Assembly: GCA_023269615.1 (NCBI GenBank)
Contig: JAHFSY010000007.1
Span: 62,001-126,000 of the forward strand
DNA length: 64,000 nucleotides
DNA from: Verrucomicrobiota bacterium
GTDB taxonomy: Bacteria > Verrucomicrobiota > Verrucomicrobiia > JABWAM01
Direction: 5' to 3'
Shown: piece after piece, positions 47,737-56,011 of the stretch
Position numbering within the stretch: the first letter of the stretch is position 1
How the letters are laid out: each line of letters begins with the position of its first letter
Notes under the pieces: model-generated
Databases searched by the model: none
Told to the model about the DNA's origin: nothing
The model's input: the letters and a program-made list of their open reading frames with translations, nothing else
Position numbers and translations under genes: made by a program

Positions 47737-48588
47737 TCACCTCCACTGCTTCACGCGGCGATTCCAGATCTTTCGAATCTCCTTGGTCAATACCTGTGCA
47801 TCCTTCCACGGATCGGGAAATGTGGAGAGACAGTAGCCTCCGACGCGGGCGCCGACCTCGGACACCACAACCAGCTCGCGCCCCGGCTTCGAGCCTGTCA
47901 GCCACGCCTGGATCACCTTGTCGCAAAAGGGCAGCCAGTCCTTGAACTCAGGGCTCAGCTTCCCGCGTCCATCCGTGATCGGGATCTGGCAATGATGCCC
48001 GTTGAACGGGCGGAAATGAATCAGCTCGCCAAGACGCAACAAGTCGAGACGCACACCGAGACGCTCCCAGTAATTGCCGGGATTGAGGTGCTTGATGATG
48101 GCGGGATGGGAATGGTCGAAGTTCATCCGCAACTTTTTTCCGGTTTTTCTGTGATACGCGTCCGCAAGCGCAAACGTTTTCTCCGGCGTCTCCGTGCATG
48201 TGTCACGATGAACCTCGATGGCGGGCTTGATCCCGAGGCGCTCCCCGATCTCCATGATGCGGATCGCCACGGGCAGGGCCTTTTCCGTCGGCGTGTCGTG
48301 GTCGCAGATCTGGCAGTTGACGTGCATGATGCCCATCTCCTTGTACGCGCGGAGTTTCTGCGCCGCATCCTTCACGCCCGCAATATCATGCCCGCCCACG
48401 ATGTACACCCCCGCCTTGCGCGCAAAGGGAACGGTCGGGTGGAAGTAATGCGTGGCGATGCCATCGAAACAACCTGCCTTGCGAACCTCACGGATTTTTC
48501 GCTCAGGACTCCATTCATGCTTTGCATCCGGGTACTGGGTGAGAGTCCACATGGCGGCGGCGATTTTGATCGTAGGTTTGGTTTTCAT
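47737..48588 (-). CDS. xylose-isomerase-like TIM-barrel protein
   Basis: The 283-residue protein is in the sugar isomerase/endonuclease family: IKIAAAMWTLTQYP, GCFDGIATHYF, GVYIVGGHDIAG, KPAIEVHRDTCTETPEKTFALAD, RMNFDHSHPAIIKH and FNGHHCQIPITDG. Glu, Asp and His residues at these points suggest a metal site. The substrate is unknown. The ATG at 48588 is chosen; MKTKPTIKIAAAMW follows. A CACGGAT triplication lies just upstream (48648-48676). Confidence 0.82.
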   Translation of the reverse strand: MKTKPTIKIAAAMWTLTQYPDAKHEWSPERKIREVRKAGCFDGIATHYFHPTVPFARKAGVYIVGGHDIAGVKDAAQKLRAYKEMGIMHVNCQICDHDTPTEKALPVAIRIMEIGERLGIKPAIEVHRDTCTETPEKTFALADAYHRKTGKKLRMNFDHSHPAIIKHLNPGNYWERLGVRLDLLRLGELIHFRPFNGHHCQIPITDGRGKLSPEFKDWLPFCDKVIQAWLTGSKPGRELVVVSEVGARVGGYCLSTFPDPWKDAQVLTKEIRKIWNRRVKQWR

Positions 48589-48724
48589 GGTGGGAGAACG
48601 GGGGAGTTGAAGGTTGCGGAAAGACTTCAGCGGGGAGAATGAGCCACGGATGGACACGGATGAAACACGGATAAGCCAGCGTTTGGCACGACAAACGCTC
48701 TTCTCTCATGCTCGTGTGCGGAGT

Positions 48725-49291
48725 TCATTTCCAGTTTGTCGATGTGAAGGTGTGCGATGATCCGTCGAGGATGGCGGCGGGAGGAACTGCCGCGTTTTTG
48801 ATTTCGATGAGCGAAAGCGTTTCCGTTTGCTTCTTGGTTTTCTTGTCCACGCGGATCTTGTGATCCACGATCAATGCGAGGCGTCCGTTGAGGTCTTCCC
48901 TGGCAACGAGGAAGGAGATTAAAAGGTTGGAGCTTTCACCCGGTATAAACGTGACGGTTTCGCGAGAAACGGGGTTGTCCGATGTTTTCTGCCCCACGTC
49001 ACTGATCTTGAAAATGCCGGCGATGTCATGGATTTCGCGCGACGGACCGATACGCAACGTGAAGCGGCTCGGTGAAATCTGGTTGGTGAGCGTGGATTGG
49101 TTGGTCACGAGCAGCGAAACGGTGACGTTCACTTTTTCCCGCAACATCAAGCTGTCGGTCTGGACGACTTTCATCACAAACGGATTGAGAGGGATCGCAT
49201 CACCGTAGCGATAGGTGCGATTCATAAAATCGCCGCAACCCGCGAGCACGGCGAGGGCGGGCAGAATGAATAACCAGCACAAACGCTTCAT
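48725..49291 (-). CDS. lipoprotein of unknown function
   Basis: The 188-residue protein has a lipoprotein signal with lipobox LAVLAGC (Cys18). The mature part looks like an Ig-like beta-sandwich: FVMKVVQTDSLMLREKVNVTVSLLVTNQ, a TLTNQISPSRFTLRIG strand and FIPGESSNLLISFLVARED. It is similar in style to DUF4352-type domains, but I cannot assign it. It should be anchored at the outer or inner membrane. Confidence 0.72.
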   Translation of the reverse strand: MKRLCWLFILPALAVLAGCGDFMNRTYRYGDAIPLNPFVMKVVQTDSLMLREKVNVTVSLLVTNQSTLTNQISPSRFTLRIGPSREIHDIAGIFKISDVGQKTSDNPVSRETVTFIPGESSNLLISFLVAREDLNGRLALIVDHKIRVDKKTKKQTETLSLIEIKNAAVPPAAILDGSSHTFTSTNWK

Positions 49292-49359
49292 CCGCTCATA
49301 TAAACGGGAGCGGGAGAACTTGTCACCTTTGAAAGCTGATTGCTTCAAAGACAGTATCG

Positions 49360-49410
49360 GCAGGAACTTCCAACATCGAACTTTGAACGTTCAACGTCGA
49401 AGGTGGCGGA
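49360..49410. repeat. AACnnnn heptad tract (copy 2)
   Basis: AACTTCC, AACATCG, AACTTTG, AACGTTC, AACGTCG follow each other with a 7-base period. A CACGGAGG/CACGGAGA tract follows near 49421. Together they fill the lipoprotein-blaI gap of 265 bases. Confidence 0.8.
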
Positions 49411-49527
49411 AGGAGAAAACCACGGAGGCACGGAGAACGCGGAGGGGGGAGAGGTCAAAAGTTGAAGTGTTCAGGCTGTAGAGGCGCTTCTGCGAAGCAC
49501 CGTATTCCGAAAAGCGCTTGACGAAAC

Positions 49528-49541
49528 GCTACAACTGTAGC
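49528..49541 (+). promoter_or_regulatory. BlaI/MecI-type operator
   Basis: GCTACA-AC-TGTAGC is an inverted TACA/TGTA site of the kind bound by BlaI and MecI dimers. It lies 16 bases before the blaI ATG, beside a TTGACG at 49518, so it probably mediates autorepression of the blaI-blaR1 pair. Confidence 0.75.
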
Positions 49542-49556
49542 ACGTTGGCCAAAGCC

Positions 49557-49934
49557 ATGAGTGGGACGCCGAAAATATCCGACGCGGAATGGGAGGTCAT
49601 GAATGTGGTCTGGCAGCGTGCGCCCGTCTCCTCCTCGGATATCGTGGAAGCCCTTTCCGTCAGGCGTAAATGGACTTCCCGCACGATCCGCACACTGATG
49701 GATCGCCTGATCCGGAAAAAGGCGATCGGCCCCCATCCCGACGGCGGACGCCCCTCGCTCTACCGCGCGCTGGTGTCACGCGAGGACTGTGTCCGCCGCG
49801 AAAGCCGCTCCTTCATGGAACGCGTCTTCGGAGGCGATTCCGATCCCATGCTCGTCCACTTTGTTGAGAACACCCGCCTTTCGGCTGAAACCATTGCAAG
49901 ACTCAGGAAAATTCTAAATGGGCGAAAACCATGA
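49557..49934 (+). CDS. blaI: BlaI/MecI-family repressor
   Basis: The 125-residue winged-helix protein has ISDAEWEVMNVVWQRAPVSSSDIVEAL, then WTSRTIRTLMDRLIRKKAIGPHPDGGRPSLYRALV and a C-terminal dimer helix ending LRKILNGRKP. BlaI proteins bind TACA/TGTA sites and are cut by a BlaR1 peptidase; an ideal site lies 16 bases upstream. The partner peptidase gene starts 97 bases later, with a REP-like element between them. Confidence 0.92.
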   Translation: MSGTPKISDAEWEVMNVVWQRAPVSSSDIVEALSVRRKWTSRTIRTLMDRLIRKKAIGPHPDGGRPSLYRALVSREDCVRRESRSFMERVFGGDSDPMLVHFVENTRLSAETIARLRKILNGRKP

Positions 49935-49945
49935 ATGCATTTTCT

Positions 49946-50020
49946 TGTAGGAGCCGTTGCCAACGGCGATGCGGGCGGGGGGAACCGGGGACCCGGTCGC
50001 GGCTAGCAACCGCTCCTACA
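49946..50020. repeat. REP-like palindrome, copy 4, between blaI and blaR1
   Basis: It starts TGTAGGAGCCGTTGCCAACG and ends GCTAGCAACCGCTCCTACA. It fills most of the 97-base gap, and its hairpins could stabilise the upstream mRNA and lower expression of the peptidase. Confidence 0.85.
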
Positions 50021-50031
50021 AAAAACTTTTG

Positions 50032-53000
50032 ATGGAAATCTTCATCGTCAACCTGACCGCCTTCTTCTCTTGGCTAGTCACGACTTCGTGGCAGGCTTCC
50101 GTGCTGGTGCTTCTTGTATTGCTGATCCAATGGATATTCGGACGATGGCTGACCGCGCGATGGCGGTATGCGCTTTGGTTTCTGGTTCTCGGTCGTCTCA
50201 TGCTGCCTGCGCTGCCATCAAGCGGGCTCAGCGTTTTCAATCTCATCGAAAGAGAACCGGTTCGCGAGGCGGCGGTGTTTTGCTCGGATGCCATGGATGC
50301 CGCCTATACGGGAAGTTACGACCTTGGAGACGGGTTCGCATCACGTCAAACCTCGGAACAAAGCGTGAGCGTGCTGCCCGCGACCGGGTTGACGCCTTCC
50401 CACTTTCTGTATTGGAAAACGTGGCTGGCCCTGAGCTGGCTGCTGGGGTTTCTTCTGCTACTCGCAAGAACCATGGTGACCCACGGGCGAATGTGTGTGC
50501 GCGTGTCGAAATCCTCGCTGGTATCCGAAACTCGGATTATCGATCTGCTCGAATCCTGCAAACAAACCATGGGCGTCAAGATCCGCCTGCGCGTGAGGGA
50601 AACGGAACTTGTCACGGGTCCCTGTCTCCTGGGCGTTTTCCGTCCTCAACTGCTGCTTCCGCCCGGGATGATGCAAACCTTCAACGAGCGGGAGATGAGG
50701 TTTATTTTTCTCCACGAGCTGGCGCACATCCGTCGGCGCGACCCGTCCGTCAACTGGGTCCTTTCGCTTCTTCAATACCTGCACTGGCTGAATCCCGTGA
50801 TCTGGCTTGGGTTGGAGCGGATGAAGATGGATCGTGAGCCGGCATGCGATGCCATGGTGCTATCGCGCGCGGGAGAGAATGAGCACCAGGGATACGGCGA
50901 AACCATCCTGCATCTCCTCGAACGGGTGCAAAGCCCGCGGTCATTCCCGGGAATGGTTGGCATCGTGGAGGATGAAAAACAGATGACGCGCCGGATCACC
51001 CTGATCTCGCAATTCCGGCGCACATCGGTCTGGTTGTCCGCACTGGGAATCGCCTTGATCGTGGTGCTGTCCATCGTTGGGCTGACCCGTCGGGATTCCA
51101 GCCCGACGATTTCCGAAGAGCGCTCGTTTCCGGAGCCAAAGCCCCTGGTGATGGCGGCACGCCGAGGCCAGACCGACAAGGTGAGGAAGCTTCTTCAAGA
51201 AGGCGCGGATCCGGAAATGGGAATCGCAGCGCTCCGCGAAGCGGCGAAGAATGGCCATCTCGACACCGTGAATGCCCTGCTGGACCAGGGCATCAACATC
51301 AACGCCAAGGACAGCGGGGGCATGACCGCGCTGCATTATGCAGCCATGAACGATTATCCGTCTGTCGTGAAAATCCTCATTTCAAAGGGGGCGGATGTGA
51401 ACTTGAAGCTCAATGGCGGCGCCACCGCCCTGCATCTGGCCGCAGGCAGGGGAAATGTCGAAATCGTGGAGTATCTTCTGTCACATGGAGCGGAGGTCAA
51501 TACGAAGGATGATTCTGGTCGGACTCCCTTGCAGCAGGCTGCAGTAGGCGGGACGCGGGAAATTTGCTCAACCTTGATCACTCACGGTGCCGTCTATGAT
51601 GACGTGTTCACAGCGGCCGCCTTGAACGACACCAATAAAGTTGAGGCGTTGCTCGAAAAAGATTCGAAGCTGGTGAGCACAAAGGGGGCATACGATGAAA
51701 CTCCGCTTCACTGGGCTGCGATGGGCGGAGGACTGGACACCGCCGCACTCCTCCTCTCTCGCGGTGCCGAGGTGGACGCGCGAGCCAGGAGCAGGGAGAT
51801 GTCGCCGCTTTGCATGGCCGCCATGCATGGGCATCCGGAAGTCGCCCAACTTCTTCTGGACAAGGGGGCCGATCCGCAATTCAAATCCGTGCTCGGATAT
51901 ACGCCACTCTTCTGGGCGGTGACTTCGCGCAAGCAGGGGGCCGCGGAATTGCTCATCCTCCACGCGGCGCATGTCGCCCCCGAAAGCGCCGAGGGCCAGA
52001 TGATTCTGCACCGCACCGCAGAGGCCGGAAAAAAGGACCTGGTGCGGTTGATGATCTCGAACGGATGGAACTACGACATTTTCTGCGCGGCCGCGCTCGG
52101 CGACGTGGACCAGGCAACGCTCCTGCTCAAAAAGAACCCCGAATTGTTGCGCGCCACATGCGCATTGGGCGTTTTCTCCAGCTCGGATGCCAGGACCAGA
52201 AACTTGGAAACTCCATTGCACTGGGCTGTGTCGTGCAACCAAAAGGAGATGGTTAAATTCCTGCTGGATCGCGGTGCAGATCCCAACGCGAGAGGCTATT
52301 TCGGATGCACTCCGCTGCATTACGCCAGGACCAGGGAAATGGTGGAACTTTTGCTTCAGCGGAAATGGCTTGTCCGCAGGGTGAACATCAATGCGGCGGA
52401 TGACGACGGGCGCACCCCGCTCCATTGGGCGAAGGAAGGATACAATTCCGACCCGGAAGTGGTGGAGTTGTTAACGAAGGCCGGCGGAGTGGATTACGGC
52501 GAACCCACACCCGCTCCTCCCCCTTCCAAAACTGAACTACTGAATGCGGACCTGATCAATCTTGCCGGCTCGGGCGCGACGAACCAGGTGTTGAATCTCA
52601 TTGCACAAGGCGGTGACCTCAATGCGAGAGGCGACCAAGGACGGACCCTCCTCATGATTGCTGTGAACAAAAGGCAGGCCGGTATGGCCAGGTTCCTGAT
52701 CGGCAAGGGAGCGGATGTGAATGCAAAGGACAGCAATGGCATGACCGCGTTGCAACTCATGTTCGATTCGGATTGGGGCGAATCAGACGACAGCCTGGAA
52801 GTGATCAAGGCATTGATTGCGAAAAATGCCGACCTCAACGAAACGGATTCCAAGCATGGCAACCCGCTTCAAAACGCGGCATTTTTTGGCCTGAGCCAGG
52901 CTGAGCAGTCGCTCGTCACCGCCGGGGCACGTCCCCCTCAAACCTTGATTTATGCCGCCGCCAAGGGGGATCTGGGTTCCATGGAAAAATTATTGGCGGA

Positions 53001-54219
53001 GAAAAAAGATGTGAACGAAAAAGATTCCAGGGGACGCACTCCGCTGATCGCAGCATCACGCAACGGGCATTTGGAAGCGGTCAACCTGTTGTTGAGCCAT
53101 GGCGCAGATGTGAACGCGCAAGCGGAAGAAGCACACCGCAACTGGCTTGTGAAAACAGCGCTCGCCACCGCCATCCAGGCCCGACACATGGATGTGGCCA
53201 GCGCGCTGATCGCCAAGGGAGCCGACCTGGAACTCAAGAATCCAAACGGGGAGACACTCCTGTTCAACGCGGTCCTTTACAACCAGACGGACGTGGTGGA
53301 GTGCCTTCTTATCTGCGGAGCAAACGCCGATGCAAAAGGTCCCAAAGGCAGGACTGCGAAGGAGATCGGTTTGCGGAGTGGCAATTCCGAGATTGTGGAA
53401 ATGTTCAAGAGGGGTGTTCGGCCGGGATCAAAACCCCGCTACCAGCCGGGCACAAAAGCGGTGTTCAGCTCCAATCCGCTGGCTAGGAAACTGTACGAGG
53501 CCGCAAGCAAGGGGGATTTGAACGAGGTGAGAGCCTTGCTGACCCAGGGAGTGGACGTCAATGCCGGGTATCAAGGTGGCGGAACGGCGTTGTATGCGGC
53601 GGTCATATATAACAAAAAGGATGTCGTGGAATTTCTGATATCCAAGGGAGCCAACGTCAATTTTCAGGGCAACTTGAGAATGGCGTTGCGGTATGGCCAT
53701 ATGGATGCTGCCAAGGTCCTTCTCGCGCACGGCGCAACGGAGGACATCTTTTCCGCATCCGCCTTGAATGACACCGCGAGGCTGAAGGATTTTCTCGACG
53801 AATACAAAGACGCGGTGGATGTGCAGGACGGGGCTGGATGGACCCCGCTGTATTGGGCATTGTGGCTGGGCGCGAAGGACTCCTGCCAACTCTTGCTTCA
53901 TCGCGGCGCCAACGTGAATGCGCGAGAGAAGATCGAGGGTGCCACCCCGTTGATCATGGGCGTCCGCAGCCTTGGCGCCCAATTCATTCCCGCGCTGCTC
54001 GACAAGGGGGCAGACATCAATGCGCCGGACAACTATGGAATGGCCATGCTCCATTGGTCGTCGTTTATCGGCGACAGCGCAACCGTACAAGTGCTCCTAT
54101 CGAGAAAGGCGGACTTCAATTTGAAAACGAAGAAGAATGAAACCGCCCTCCAACTCGCCAAGGAAAAGAAACATCCCGAGATTGTTGAGTTGCTCAAGAA
54201 GGCCGGGGCGAAGGAGTGA
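50032..54219 (+). CDS. BlaR1-like M56 peptidase with very large ankyrin-repeat domain
   Basis: The 1395-residue protein starts with BlaR1-type membrane segments (FFSWLVTTSWQASVLVLLVLLIQW, WRYALWFLVLGRLMLP, a third near LALSWLLGFLLLL). Next come the M56 zinc peptidase with IFLHELAHIRRRDPSVNW and a final segment VWLSALGIALIVVLSIVGL near residue 355. The remaining thousand residues are about 25-30 ankyrin repeats (GADVNAKDSNGMTALQ, GRTPLIAASRNGHLEAVNLL and similar). In BlaR1 the part after the last segment is the outside sensor domain, so the ankyrin array is probably periplasmic. The ATG at 50032 follows a REP element. With BlaI upstream this is likely a signal-sensing repressor-cleaving pair with an unknown ligand. 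Confidence 0.9.
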   Translation: MEIFIVNLTAFFSWLVTTSWQASVLVLLVLLIQWIFGRWLTARWRYALWFLVLGRLMLPALPSSGLSVFNLIEREPVREAAVFCSDAMDAAYTGSYDLGDGFASRQTSEQSVSVLPATGLTPSHFLYWKTWLALSWLLGFLLLLARTMVTHGRMCVRVSKSSLVSETRIIDLLESCKQTMGVKIRLRVRETELVTGPCLLGVFRPQLLLPPGMMQTFNEREMRFIFLHELAHIRRRDPSVNWVLSLLQYLHWLNPVIWLGLERMKMDREPACDAMVLSRAGENEHQGYGETILHLLERVQSPRSFPGMVGIVEDEKQMTRRITLISQFRRTSVWLSALGIALIVVLSIVGLTRRDSSPTISEERSFPEPKPLVMAARRGQTDKVRKLLQEGADPEMGIAALREAAKNGHLDTVNALLDQGININAKDSGGMTALHYAAMNDYPSVVKILISKGADVNLKLNGGATALHLAAGRGNVEIVEYLLSHGAEVNTKDDSGRTPLQQAAVGGTREICSTLITHGAVYDDVFTAAALNDTNKVEALLEKDSKLVSTKGAYDETPLHWAAMGGGLDTAALLLSRGAEVDARARSREMSPLCMAAMHGHPEVAQLLLDKGADPQFKSVLGYTPLFWAVTSRKQGAAELLILHAAHVAPESAEGQMILHRTAEAGKKDLVRLMISNGWNYDIFCAAALGDVDQATLLLKKNPELLRATCALGVFSSSDARTRNLETPLHWAVSCNQKEMVKFLLDRGADPNARGYFGCTPLHYARTREMVELLLQRKWLVRRVNINAADDDGRTPLHWAKEGYNSDPEVVELLTKAGGVDYGEPTPAPPPSKTELLNADLINLAGSGATNQVLNLIAQGGDLNARGDQGRTLLMIAVNKRQAGMARFLIGKGADVNAKDSNGMTALQLMFDSDWGESDDSLEVIKALIAKNADLNETDSKHGNPLQNAAFFGLSQAEQSLVTAGARPPQTLIYAAAKGDLGSMEKLLAEKKDVNEKDSRGRTPLIAASRNGHLEAVNLLLSHGADVNAQAEEAHRNWLVKTALATAIQARHMDVASALIAKGADLELKNPNGETLLFNAVLYNQTDVVECLLICGANADAKGPKGRTAKEIGLRSGNSEIVEMFKRGVRPGSKPRYQPGTKAVFSSNPLARKLYEAASKGDLNEVRALLTQGVDVNAGYQGGGTALYAAVIYNKKDVVEFLISKGANVNFQGNLRMALRYGHMDAAKVLLAHGATEDIFSASALNDTARLKDFLDEYKDAVDVQDGAGWTPLYWALWLGAKDSCQLLLHRGANVNAREKIEGATPLIMGVRSLGAQFIPALLDKGADINAPDNYGMAMLHWSSFIGDSATVQVLLSRKADFNLKTKKNETALQLAKEKKHPEIVELLKKAGAKE

Positions 54220-54226
54220 GAGGGGC

Positions 54227-54254
54227 AAGGATGAAGGATGAGGGATGAGGGATG
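54227..54254. repeat. GGATGAn heptad tract after the ankyrin gene
   Basis: Units AAGGATG, AAGGATG, AGGGATG, AGGGATG begin eight bases after the stop codon. It is the reverse-strand form of the TTCATCC tract found inside MurQ. Confidence 0.85.
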
Positions 54255-54310
54255 AATGGGAGCGACTCGGATTGCGGAATTTGAAGAAAGAATCAGTGTT
54301 CGGAATCGGT

Positions 54311-54431
54311 GGCTGATGGCTGAAAGCAGATCGCTCCGCAGCGAGGCAGGAACTTCCAACATCGAACATTGAACGTTCAACTTTGAACACCGGACGGGAT
54401 CGGAATCTGAAAGCTGAAGGCTGAGAGCTGA
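54311..54431. repeat. mixed heptad tracts (CTGA and AACnnnn types)
   Basis: GGCTGAT/GGCTGAA/AGCAGAT is followed by AACTTCC/AACATCG/AACATTG/AACGTTC/AACTTTG (54346-54400) and AATCTGA/AAGCTGA/AGGCTGA/GAGCTGA (54404-54431). Together with the tract at 54227 these fill the 289-base gap, in which I see no gene. Confidence 0.8.
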
Positions 54432-54508
54432 TTGCTTTGCAAGGGCCAGAGCCCCTATAAAGGCGTAACAGCCTTGCAATAACCCTCTTCCAGAGGTACC
54501 TTGCACTA

Positions 54509-54706
54509 ATGACAGCGGCACAAGTTATCGAACAGATCAAGACCCTGCCTCCGCAGGAAAAAGCGGCTGTGGTGGATTTCGTTCAACATCTTGCCGGGAG
54601 CGATCTTGCTCAAGAGCGCACGCCCGCTGACCAGGCAAACTTGGAAGGCGCGTCGGACAAAATCTTCGACCGCTACGATAATCTCTTCCGTAAACTCGCC
54701 AAGTGA
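54509..54706 (+). CDS. orphan antitoxin-like small protein
   Basis: The 65-residue protein reads TAAQVIEQIKTLPPQEKAAVVDFVQHL and then an acidic and polar tail. This resembles short antitoxin-like proteins (DUF2281 type and relatives) with the IKxLPxxEK start. No toxin gene follows; the next 70 bases hold palindromes and then a gene on the other strand. It may be an orphan antitoxin or a domesticated regulator. The ATG at 54509 has AGAGG about 11 bases upstream. Confidence 0.65.
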   Translation: MTAAQVIEQIKTLPPQEKAAVVDFVQHLAGSDLAQERTPADQANLEGASDKIFDRYDNLFRKLAK

Positions 54707-54712
54707 GTTCGC

Positions 54713-54770
54713 CTGCCTTGCGACGCGACGAGTCGCGCGGTCCAAAGCGCCGAGAACTCGGCGCACTCCA
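54713..54770. repeat. short palindromes after the antitoxin-like gene
   Basis: GCGCCGAG-AA-CTCGGCGC (54746-54763) is perfect, and GCGACGCGAC/GAGTCGCGC lies beside it, with TGGAGTG on the reverse strand at one end. A relative with GCCGAC-AA-GTCGGC lies at 60324-60353. Confidence 0.7.
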
Positions 54771-54777
54771 TATTTCT

Positions 54778-55743
54778 TCAGACTGCGCTTTGCTTTTTTG
54801 CCAGTCGTCCCACGAAGTAGGAATCCACCACCAGCTGGCTGATGTGGTAGAGGACGCAGACGACCAATGCCATGCCGTAGCTTGAGAAGTAGGTGGTCTG
54901 AAGCCAGATTGCTTGCGGCAGGGTTTTTTGGATTCCCATGAAGAAGATGCTTTCGCGACGACCTTGTCCGCGTCCGAGCGCGCGCAGCGTGATCCACAGG
55001 ATAATGACGAGTGACAGGTGCAATGCGAGCACGAGGGCGAGGGCAACCACCACTTGATTGCCTTTGTCCATGATGCTTGCACGCCCGGCGCACAGGCCCA
55101 TGAAAATGAAAACGAGGATCATGCCTCGGGAAAGGACACTCGGGCGGAACGGGAGCGCCGCGAGCGTAGGGGCGAGTGGCTGTCGCAACGCCATGCCGGC
55201 CAGCAGCGGCAACACGATTAGCGCGCCGAGCTTCAAAGAAGTGGAAAGCCAGGGCAGTTCGACGTGCAACGCGTGCTGGCCGGTCAACCATTGGAGTTGT
55301 GCGGGGATGGTGAAGATGCAGACCATGTTCGAGAGGATGCTGATCAGGAGCGCGTGCGCGGCACTTCCGCCCGCCGCCCCGCTCATCACGATGCCGCTTG
55401 CCTGCGTCGTGGAAACCACGCCGATGATGCAAAGCCCGATCGCGATGCCTTGCGAAGGCGCCACGCGGGACAGTCCCCACGCCAGCAAGGGCGCGAGCAG
55501 GAATGTGGCCAGCATGGAGAGGCACACGCCGCGCCAGTCGCGCAGCGCGTCGAGAATGTGGCCCACATGCAGCTCAAGTCCGGAGAGGATGAAGATGAGG
55601 GCGAGACCCCATTCCTGTGCGTGAATGCGCTGCAGGAATGGACCGGCGTGGTCCACGAGGTGAGCCGGATTCCAAAGCGCGAGGGCTGTGACCAAGGCCA
55701 TCCCGATCAGAAACCATTGCTCGCGCAAATGACGAAAGTTCAT
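54778..55743 (-). CDS. bile acid:sodium symporter (SBF)-like membrane protein
   Basis: The 321-residue protein has about nine or ten membrane segments in an arrangement like SBF/BASS transporters: LALIFILSGLELHVGHILDALRD, GLCIIGVVSTTQASGIVMSGAAGGSAAHALL, a middle LSRGMILVFIFMGLCAG and MGIQKTLPQAIWLQTTYF. The crossing segment with SGAAGGS fits the ion site region. The transported solute is unknown; pyruvate and sterol-like acids are both known for the family. Confidence 0.82.
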   Translation of the reverse strand: MNFRHLREQWFLIGMALVTALALWNPAHLVDHAGPFLQRIHAQEWGLALIFILSGLELHVGHILDALRDWRGVCLSMLATFLLAPLLAWGLSRVAPSQGIAIGLCIIGVVSTTQASGIVMSGAAGGSAAHALLISILSNMVCIFTIPAQLQWLTGQHALHVELPWLSTSLKLGALIVLPLLAGMALRQPLAPTLAALPFRPSVLSRGMILVFIFMGLCAGRASIMDKGNQVVVALALVLALHLSLVIILWITLRALGRGQGRRESIFFMGIQKTLPQAIWLQTTYFSSYGMALVVCVLYHISQLVVDSYFVGRLAKKQSAV

Positions 55744-55768
55744 GACGCGAGGCGGTGGCAGCGGCGGA

Positions 55769-55998
55769 GAGTCTCACGCAAAGACGCAAAGACGCAAAGA
55801 CTGCCCTTGATCCCAACCGCGCCATTTTGGTTGAAAGCATGGCTTTCAATCAAAATGGCGCGGTTAGATGCCGTTCTGAAATCTGCGTCTGTCTGCGTTA
55901 ATCTGCGGAGAAAATCCGACGGGTGACAGGGCTTGGCGCCTTTGCGTCTCTCGCCTCGCCAAAGCCTACGGCGTAGCGCGGGTTGCGTGAAACTCTCC
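55769..55998. repeat. composite repeat with long hairpin (copy 3)
   Basis: ACGCAAAG units at left (55777-55800) and GCGCCTTTGCGTCTC at right flank a hairpin with 24-bp arms and one G-T pair (55815-55838 and 55842-55865, loop ATG), then TCTGCGTCTG/TCTGCGTTAA/TCTGCGGAGA (55882-55911). It fills the gap between two minus-strand genes. Confidence 0.85.
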
Positions 55999-56011
55999 GA
56001 AAATCCGTGCT

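Noticed and set aside
47627-47926. Small frames in the OsmC-isomerase gap
   Set aside because: They are also repeat translations; the composite element explains the sequence.
54033-54540. Minus-strand frames at the end of the ankyrin gene
   Set aside because: They translate heptad tracts (peptides like SSLILHPC) and have no independent support.
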